A stretch of 64,000 bases of DNA from Hawksworthiomyces lignivorus. Lineage: Eukaryota > Ascomycota > Sordariomycetes > Ophiostomatales > Ophiostomataceae. The stretch spans positions 124,001-188,000 of the forward strand of contig NTMA01000049.1 of assembly GCA_002917075.1 (NCBI GenBank). The letters run 5' to 3'. Shown here one piece after another: positions 56,792 through 64,000 of the stretch; the first letter of the stretch is position 1; each line of letters begins with the position of its first letter. A model generated the notes under the pieces. It saw only the letters and a list, made by a program, of their open reading frames with translations. It did not search any database and was not told the DNA's origin. A program made the position numbers and the translations under genes.

Positions 56792-59135
56792 ATGTCTGCT
56801 CTCAACGCAATTACTATTAAGCAACCCGTTTGCTTTGATGCAACCCCACAATCCCTCCAGGACGAAGCGCAGTCTTTAATCAATACTACCATCGCAACTT
56901 GGAACGACATAGTTGCTGCTGTTCATAAGCCCGGAGAAGCCACGTTTGAGAATACTATCGAACCTATCATCAAGGATGAAAACGCACGTTCTGCGAAACA
57001 GAATGTTCTACGCTTCTTTGCTTCCACTTCTCCTACTAAGGAACTACGTGATGCGTCAAATATGGTTATAACCATGCTCAATAACGCAGATGTTGACCTT
57101 TTTTCGCGCCGGGAAGTGTTTCTTCTAGTTGATTCTGTCTTCAAGCAGTGTGCGGCGCAAGATAGCGTTACACATTTGGACCCTGAGGCCGCTTATTATG
57201 TCTCTAGGTTGCACCAGCAGTTCAGGCTCAATGGATGCGGCATTGAGACGGATGCAAGTCGAGATGAATTTAAAACGAAGGTGAAGCGGCTTAACGATGC
57301 GGTACGTGAATATAACCGCAACATGGTTGCTGAGGCCAGCGGTTTGTGGCTCTCGCGGGACGAGCTTAATGGTGTACCGGATCGCATTTTGTCCCAGTTA
57401 AAAGAAGACCACGCGAACGATCTAAGCGACAACGACGGCCACGAAGGAAAACTCTGGGTTCCAACAAAAGTTCCTTTTAGCGACCCGGTGATGATGAACG
57501 CAAAGCAAGAAGCAACACGGAAGAAAATGTACTGTGCTGTCGTTAACCGAATGCCTCAAAATGTGCCACTGTTCCGGGAGATTGTCTTGTTACGCGATGA
57601 AACGGCAAAGATGTTGGGATATGCACACCAATCAGCGTTGAAGGCGGCACAGAATATGATTGGAACAACTGACACAGTAACAGCGTTATTATCAGAAATT
57701 AGTGATATTCTACAGCCGTTGGCAAAGCAGCAAGCTGTAGAGATGTTAATTCTGAAACAGGAAGAAGCTCGAGCACGAGGAGATGTGACAGATGATGAAG
57801 TGATGAAGATGAAGCTGTATTTATGGGACCGCCAGTACTTCGGCAATAAAATGAGCGAGAAAGACCGACCAGCGCAATCAACACTGAGTGAATACTTCGA
57901 ACTCCACAAAACAATTCGGCAACTACTACAGCTTTTCGAGCATCTATTGGGTGCCCGACTGGTTTTAATCGAAACCATAGCAGAGCAGCAAAACTTGGTC
58001 TGGCATGATACTGTGCAGATGTTCGCGGCCTGGGAAGTCGATAATGAAAAGGATCCACAGTTCCTTGGGTATGCCTACTTAGATCTTTTTACTCGCGACG
58101 GCAAATGGACACATGTTGGGCATTACTCTTTACAACAGGTACTCTCTTTCTGTTTTCCATTAGACTAAAGCTAAGTCGGCGGTTTAACAATCTGAATTTA
58201 CAGGGCTACGATGAACCAGATGGCAGCCGCTTTTATCCCTCATCGGTCTTGGTAATGAACTATATCAAGCCCAGCCCTGGAATACCTACACTTCTCAACC
58301 TCGACGAGGTGCGAAAGATGTTTCACGAATTAGGTCACTTATTTCACGGGTTATTTTCACACAGCCGCTACGCGAGATTACACCGGTTAGACCGAGATTT
58401 TGTTGAAGCACCGAGTCTGATGCTGGAGCAATTCTTCTGGCATGCAAGGCACATTCGCGATGTGTCATGTCACTACTCGTATGGAGGTCTAGAGATGGAG
58501 AAAGCCTGGGCCTCGACTCTGAACACTGTTGAACTGGACGAGGAAAAGCCACAGCGCCCACCGCCACATCTTAGTGAAGAGCATGCTGAGCAGCTAGCCA
58601 AGGCCAACCGAGCAGAGAATGTACGACAACAAATTAGCAATCTGTTCGTCTCAAGGTATGATCAGATGGTACACAGCCCTTCCGCGCACAAAGACCTTGA
58701 AGACACAAATCTCACAGAACTCTTTAATAAAACACGAGCCGCAATCTACCAGTTACAAGGTGGGGAGGCCCTTGGAGAAGGCTGGGAATGGGGTCATGGC
58801 CAGTCCACACTTCGAAACCCAGTTAATGGATATAACGCGGAGTACTACAGTTATATTTTGTAAGTCTCCATCCTTCTACCTTTCCCTTTCGCTCCGAGTT
58901 TACCTTTATGGACATAAATTCTAACCGTACATGTCATTACAGAGGTCGAGTATTTGCGCTTGACATGTTTGATGTCGAGTTCAAGAGCGACACAATGAGC
59001 AAGGAAGCGGGACGCCGGTATCGTGACATGATTCTGCGAAAGGGAAATGGCCAGCCTGAAATGAAGACATTAACAGATTATCTAGGCCATAGGCCCAGCA
59101 CAAAACCATACATGGCATGGCTCAAAGATGCATGA
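56792..59135 (+). CDS. M3-family zinc oligopeptidase (thimet/saccharolysin type)
   Basis: 731 residues in three exons (56792-58138, 58204-58859, 58943-59135). The zinc motif is HELGH at residues 490-494 within KMFHELGHLFHGLFS, and the third ligand is likely Glu517 in DFVEAPSLMLEQF. An N-terminal helical half (residues 1-300) and YIKPSPGIPTLLNLDEV just before the active site match the family. Length agrees with yeast Prd1 (712). It cleaves short peptides in the cytosol; no presequence is obvious. It is a housekeeping-type function, so it may mark the edge of the catabolic run, although fungi usually hold another copy elsewhere. Confidence 0.92.
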
Positions 59136-59476
59136 GTACAAACCATGCCACAAAATCTTACTGCCTTATGAAATATTATGATTTGTTAAAGAAAGCTACA
59201 GAAGAAGGTGCAGCACGAGACTTGCCATCTTCTGACAAATGAACGCCACTATTAAGTTAGATTACAGTTTCTGTCTTGCTTATCGATCTCTTTATACCTA
59301 GCTTCTGTTCAATAGGTGAATACGTATGCAGATTACAGCCACATTGCACACACAGGCTAACACAAGCAGGGCCCACTGTCATATCCCTCTAAGCAGCTAT
59401 CCACTTGCCACAATACCCAGCTCTATCTTTTCCCACGGCATAAAAGCACCACTGAAGAACAATACACCACCCGCAG
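59136..59476. other. Intergenic, holds the out-of-frame tail of the MFS gene
   Basis: 341 bases. The part 59397-59476, read on the minus strand in a different frame from the MFS gene, encodes GGVLFFSGAFMPWEK, typical of a last membrane helix and tail. See the finding on the broken transporter. Confidence 0.6.
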
Positions 59477-61193
59477 CTAGAAGTATATACCGAAAATGCG
59501 TTGAATTGTGCGGGCAATGGTATCCACTGCGATTTCGATCACAGACGGATCCGCAGACGCAAAAACTGGCGAAATGCTTCCAGACAATGCCGATCTGATG
59601 TAGTCGTCGGAAAAACTATAGCCGGTGAAGGCAGCGTTTAGAGAGTTGAAGCCAATATTCTGAAACAGTGTGCCGCCAATGGCCAGTGCGATAGCAATAG
59701 TGCCAATTTGAGCGACATTGATAAATCCAATCGCATTCGGTTGATCCTTTGGCGAGACTTTACTCGTGGCTATAGCGTAGCCAATCTGGTAAGCCAGACC
59801 AGTTCCCATCCCAATTAACGCCTCTGCACCATATATCCTAGCGCTAGAAGTGTGGGCATCTATAGTAAACAATAGAGCGGCGCCTGTGGTGACGAGCACG
59901 CCAGCCAAAATGTATATAATACTGTAGCGCCCCAATACCGGGAGAATCCCTCCGGCAAACATAATGAAGAATATGAAGACAACAAGGTAAGGAAGGAGTT
60001 GCACAGCCGCCTGAAGAGCAGAATCTCCTCTGGTGAATTGAAAGAATGGCGGGATATAGTACATGGTAATAGCACTAGAGGCACTTGTTGCAGCTGTTGC
60101 AGTATAAACCAGCATTATTGTGCGGGATTTGAAGAAGTGTAGGGGGTAGATGCGCTGTTCCGCCGTAGTAAAGATGCTCAAGGCCTGTTGTAAACCGTAA
60201 GCGATGAGGCATACCCCCCAAACGGCCCACGTAGCGATAGCACCACTTGAGTTCCATGGATACAATGAGCCGCTAAATGTGACGTCAATGATGAACAGTA
60301 CGAAAACAGCAATATTCAAAACAGCGCCAACCCAATCGATGTATTTTAGTTTCTCTGTAAACGAAAGATCAGATCTCGGATTGTGGTTCGGTATAAGGAA
60401 TAAGTATACTGGGGTGAATACAGCTGCAATTGACAGGTTGATGTAAAATGCCTAGTAATTATTTGGTCTGTATTAGAATGCGTCAGACACAGCAGCATCC
60501 AGTGAATCTACATACCCATCTCCATGTTGCATTGCTGACTGCCGTGAAAACGGAGATATAGGTCAGGAGACTGGTTTTTTGTTACTAGGCGCAAATATTT
60601 AGTTGAATCAGTTCAAACGCGGAAAATAGCAACCTACCCCAGATACATTCCCGCGCCGCCGATGCCAGCAATCACTCGACCAACTACCAAAGCGTCCGAC
60701 GTGGGAGCTGCCCCGCAAAGGGCACTGCCGATTTCGAAGAGACAAAACGAAATGATGCTTAAAGCCTTGACGTCAAATAAGCCAAAGCAACGGCCGAAGA
60801 GAAGAATGGTAGATACCGAGGCCATGGGAAACCCAAGCCCCGTCCATGCCAGATTCTCAATATTTTCGAAAGTTTGGTAGACCGGAGCTTGAACATCAGC
60901 AGCAATGGTCGTATCAACACCTATAAGCAATTCTATATTAGAGCGCATCATGGGGAATAATCCTAAAGGTAAATATGGAGTTACTCGCCATAGAGGACCG
61001 GGCCGACGTAGAGGCACGTGAGAGAAACAACCCATCTCCATTCAGAAATACCTTTTCGCGGGCTTTTTTCATCTACGCGGTTTCCGGCTTGTTCTTCTCT
61101 ATGATTTTCAGCGTCGCTATGATTCAGATCAACGACATCACGTTTAATTAATGCCTCAAGAGGTGGCATTTGATTGTCGGTTGGCTTGGCCAT
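59477..61193 (-). pseudogene. DHA2-type MFS drug transporter, probably degenerate
   Basis: Reads as 505 residues in four exons: 61193-60989, 60920-60638, 60570-60516 and 60451-59477. DHA2 landmarks: GVDTTIAADVQAPVY (TM1), FEIGSALCGAAPTSDALVVGR, GIGGAGMYLG, ATWRWAFYINL and a C-terminal set of eight helices. Two defects are visible. First, between TYISVFTAV and SNATWRW about 35-40 residues are missing, including helix 5 and antiporter motif C (GXXXGPXXGG). Second, the protein stops at FGIYF, while the expected last helix and tail continue in another frame down to 59397. Intron 1 has a GC donor or, with other borders, a GT donor that adds four residues. Probably non-functional, unless the genome assembly is wrong. 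Confidence 0.75.
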
Positions 61194-62947
61194 GTTTTTT
61201 GATGGTGTAAAGTATGATAATTTAAATCATTCGACTCTGGTGAAAACTAACGTTGGATGTCTTTGCTATTAAGCTATATACTGGTAGGTAGAGAAAAACA
61301 AAAATGTATATCTCAGCCGCATTAAATAGTACTTTACCAAAGAGAACAGAGAATTCGCTAAAGGTATACATACAATTTAGTTACCAAAGTAATCGTATGG
61401 CTAACGTGTCAAAATAAATTAAGCAGGGCGGTATCATCTCGTTGCCAAATGTAAATCGAGCATTAAAACCATCGCATCGCTGTAAATTTGCGTATTAGTG
61501 AACAGTTCCACCGGATCATAGGCCACTCCGTTGGATTGCAAGCAACTCTACTAGGTTTTCACATAGCTCCGCTGGATTATGAGCGGCTCCGCTGAATTGT
61601 AAAGTGAAAAATAGTCCACGGCTGCGCTCATAGCTTTGTCAAATATTTAGGAGTCTCTTATATTTCTGCGTATCGTACTACTATGCCACCTTATTCATAT
61701 ACACAGCGACTGTTACAGCAATGCTATAACGAATATAAATGCTGGAGAAAGTCTTGGTTCTTAACTTCATAGACATTTGTGCAGAATATAACCAAGCTGA
61801 GAATATTAATAGAGATCGTAAAGTCCCGAAGTACAATCTGTCAAAAAGCAACATGATCTGTGATTTAAATCTTGATTTGGGTACATTCTGCTAGACCCGT
61901 AATCATTGGTAAATAGATCGACAGACATCCGTATGTCTTTCGTGGCTCCAATGAATGACCCAAACCCGGCAGCAGATTCAGAATAGATGGTGGTCTAGAT
62001 GATCCGTGAAGCTCACGGATACGTGAAGTTGAAGGTTATTAGATGTCTTGCTAAATTTGACTGTTGACTCAAATGTACGACGGACATTTTCAATATTCTC
62101 TTCAGTGCCATCCCTCGTCGACAAGTGGTATCTATAGCTGGGTTTAAATGCACATATACAATCTTAAAAACGAACTTGCGTCGCCCTTTCATTAAATTGA
62201 AACAATCTAACCAAAGTAGGTTGAAATACTATATAAACGCAGGTTTTCTTAATACAAAAAAGCCGTGTGTGTTACAGGAAGATGCACCCGTGACAGGCTC
62301 CACGGAGAATGCAGATGACCATCTGATTATGTAGCCTATAGCTTCTCTCCCCTCCCATCCCCTCTGAGATAGGTTTCGTTATTGATTCTCTATTCCTTTC
62401 TTTTTTGACGAGCAGTCATATATATTCGTATACAATTTGAGTTTTAGCGTATGTATAAATCCTTCGTCGTATTTCTTCTTAATCCTTTCGGCCTATATAA
62501 CGTCGTGCCTGTCGTTTCCAGCCTCGAATGCAACTTTAACATATGCTTGTAGCCGTTTTTTTGTCGCTCGTAGATATTGAGGCTTGTATAACCTTATCTT
62601 CCTTAAACGATGGTTATTCTCTTTTTTTATCTTTAGTGCAGCGTGAGTTATAATTTATAGTTTAAGTTGTCACGGCTTATGTTCTATTTCGAATTCCCAC
62701 CCTTCCCAGATCTAGGAAGTAGACTATACCGAATCTTCACTAATTCATACTTTCAATACTGCGAGGACGAAAAGCGTACTCGTATGTACTTGTATCCTAG
62801 CCTAAGTTCTTAGTGCTCCGGCCTAATAAAAGAAGATTGTATGGCAAACACCAGGAAGTTTCAGTTTTATCATTAGCACTATTGAATTACATTTATTCAC
62901 TCTAGTAAATGAGTCTTCGCCGGGACTTTCATTGATATCTTCCGTGA
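61194..62947. other. Gene-poor stretch with tandem repeats
   Basis: 1.75 kb with no credible gene. It holds a degenerate 20-21-base tandem repeat (61503-61604). The part from 62340 to 62820 is T-rich with many short poly-pyrimidine runs and might be an old mutated repeat, but no transposon protein could be read. Confidence 0.5.
61503..61604 (+). repeat. Degenerate 20-21-base tandem repeat, five units
   Basis: Units share a core like CTCCGCTGGATT followed by A/T-rich bases and AGC. Copies start near 61503, 61523, 61544, 61565 and 61585; the third is the most diverged. Confidence 0.6.
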
Positions 62948-63748
62948 TTATGTGTTTAGTCTGTATGTCTTCTTGTCTCCCATCATACGATACCAGCCAA
63001 ATCTCCCCACATCTCGATGAATGCGTGGACACGCTGCATATTTGTTATATAATGTAGTTTCCATATTATTTAAATCTTTCCGCCACAATGTCCACATTTC
63101 ACAATGTGCTGCTTGGTGGGGATCAGCTACATAACCATCAATTATCTCACCCTGGACAGCGGCGCGTTGCAGTTTTCGCCGAGTGAAGGAGCAGTGTAGT
63201 AAAAGAAACTTAAAGGGCACAAAAACTTCGTCAAAATCGCCCACTTCGATGAGATCTACAAGCGAGACTGCAGCCCCTTCTATCAAACTCGTAGCACTGG
63301 CAGATTTGTTGCGAACTGCCAGGTAAAAATTCCACTCGCTATTGCCGTTTTTGCCATGTTTGCTTAAAAATTCTTTGGCGAGCTTGGCGTCGTAGCATCG
63401 CCAAGGCACCCAGCCAAAAATTATAGGATCAAAGACACACCCGCGAGAACGAGCCTCGTCAGGGGACTGACCACACTCGTCTTGACCCTGGTAGACGGGA
63501 AGATTATTTGTCCCGTGGTGGGAATCATGGTTATTGGCGTTAGTGATATCTGCTACTTGCGATGGTGTCTCTGTGGGCAATGAAAATAGAATGATGACAA
63601 TTGCTATCAAAGAAAAGATGGAGAGGCCAATGCCGACAGCTTTATAAGTGCTCAAAATATTCAACCAGGGAGTCGACATCTTTCGAAACCGAGTCTCCGA
63701 TATCTTCCCTGTTGCATTAGCTATAAAGGCTTCTTGTTCATCGGCCAT
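62948..63748 (-). CDS. Fungal single-pass membrane protein with two His-Cys motifs (UstYa-like pattern)
   Basis: Intronless, 266 residues from the ATG at 63748; an ATG at 63925 would add 59 less convincing residues. One membrane helix at about residues 38-57 follows a short cytosolic tail, so most of the protein lies in the lumen or outside. The domain has ECGQSPDEARSRGCVFDP (91-108), WVPWRCYD (113-120) and two HC motifs (LLLHCSFTRRKLQRA near 182-196 and DPHQAAHC at 209-216). This set is known to me from a widespread fungal family of hypothetical membrane proteins, reminiscent of DUF3328/UstYa proteins. Function not known. The neighbourhood gives no hint. Confidence 0.75.
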   Translation of the reverse strand: MADEQEAFIANATGKISETRFRKMSTPWLNILSTYKAVGIGLSIFSLIAIVIILFSLPTETPSQVADITNANNHDSHHGTNNLPVYQGQDECGQSPDEARSRGCVFDPIIFGWVPWRCYDAKLAKEFLSKHGKNGNSEWNFYLAVRNKSASATSLIEGAAVSLVDLIEVGDFDEVFVPFKFLLLHCSFTRRKLQRAAVQGEIIDGYVADPHQAAHCEMWTLWRKDLNNMETTLYNKYAACPRIHRDVGRFGWYRMMGDKKTYRLNT

Positions 63749-64000
63749 GTTGATGCGATTTGAAGTGAACGGGAGAATATAAGAATATGAGAGATTGACA
63801 ATGAGAGAAGGGAAATGGAAAAGCAAAAGCAGAAAAGTACAGCGGCAGATAGATTTAGTAAGAGAAGAAATTAGAAAATTCAAGACGAGAGCAGGACAGT
63901 TGGAAATGTATTTTACGATATGCAAGACAATTACGAGGACTCGTATGTCGTCCCACCACCATCATAATTCACCATAGCACACTAAATCCGTCTTATACGC
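63749..64000. other. Upstream region at window end
   Basis: 252 bases upstream of the membrane-protein gene, purine-rich on the plus strand between 63780 and 63860. No other gene seen. Confidence 0.4.

Noticed and set aside
1..64000. Secondary-metabolite backbone genes (PKS, NRPS, terpene synthase) given the many tailoring-type enzymes
   Set aside because: No backbone enzyme motif was found; the enzyme set fits breakdown better than synthesis.
1..64000. CRISPR arrays, operons, riboswitches and bacterial-type mobile elements
   Set aside because: The sequence is eukaryotic with spliced genes; no such structure was seen.

Overview
The window is nuclear DNA of a filamentous ascomycete (Pezizomycotina). 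Nearly every gene has short introns (mostly 45-100 bases) with GT-AG borders. Four genes encode Zn2Cys6 transcription factors. There is a linked nitrate-assimilation cluster of the crnA-niiA-niaD type, a PDR-type ABC transporter and several MFS transporters. I rebuilt 26 genes by joining exons by eye from reading frame, splice signals and family motifs. Lengths given are those of the joined models. The species cannot be named; the linked nitrate cluster resembles that of Aspergillus-like fungi more than that of Neurospora or Fusarium, where these genes are usually dispersed. No PKS, NRPS, tRNA, rRNA, CRISPR or intact transposon was seen.

Layout. 1-9.2 kb: a Zn2Cys6 regulator, an extended SDR (epimerase type), a TetX-like flavin monooxygenase with a divergent second Zn2Cys6 regulator, and a small secreted protein. 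9.2-11.1 kb: gene-poor and AT-rich. 11.1-21.8 kb: nitrate cluster with the nitrate transporter and nitrite reductase on the minus strand and nitrate reductase on the plus strand. Both promoter regions contain NirA-type (CTCCGCGG) and AreA-type (HGATAR) sites. 22.6-24 kb: a secreted tyrosinase. 24.5-32.9 kb: a Zn2Cys6 regulator, whose first intron appears to be GC-AG, divergent from a full-length PDR/ABCG pump.

33.3-56.3 kb is the most interesting part. It is a dense run of catabolic-type genes around one Zn2Cys6 regulator: luciferase-like flavin monooxygenase, cyclase/formamidase-like hydrolase, two unlike 3-hydroxyacyl-CoA-dehydrogenase-fold enzymes, Baeyer-Villiger monooxygenase, HSL-type esterase, sugar-transporter-family permease, two SDRs, a DUF3237 protein and a lactonase-type metallo-beta-lactamase. 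Together they could import a cyclic ketone, lactone or related plant or microbial compound, insert oxygen, open the lactone or ester, and oxidise the resulting hydroxy acids. The substrate is unknown and the pathway is inference.

56.8-64 kb: an M3 oligopeptidase, a DHA2-type drug transporter that appears broken (antiporter motif C segment missing and the C-terminus out of frame), a gene-poor stretch with degenerate tandem repeats, and a fungal single-pass membrane protein.
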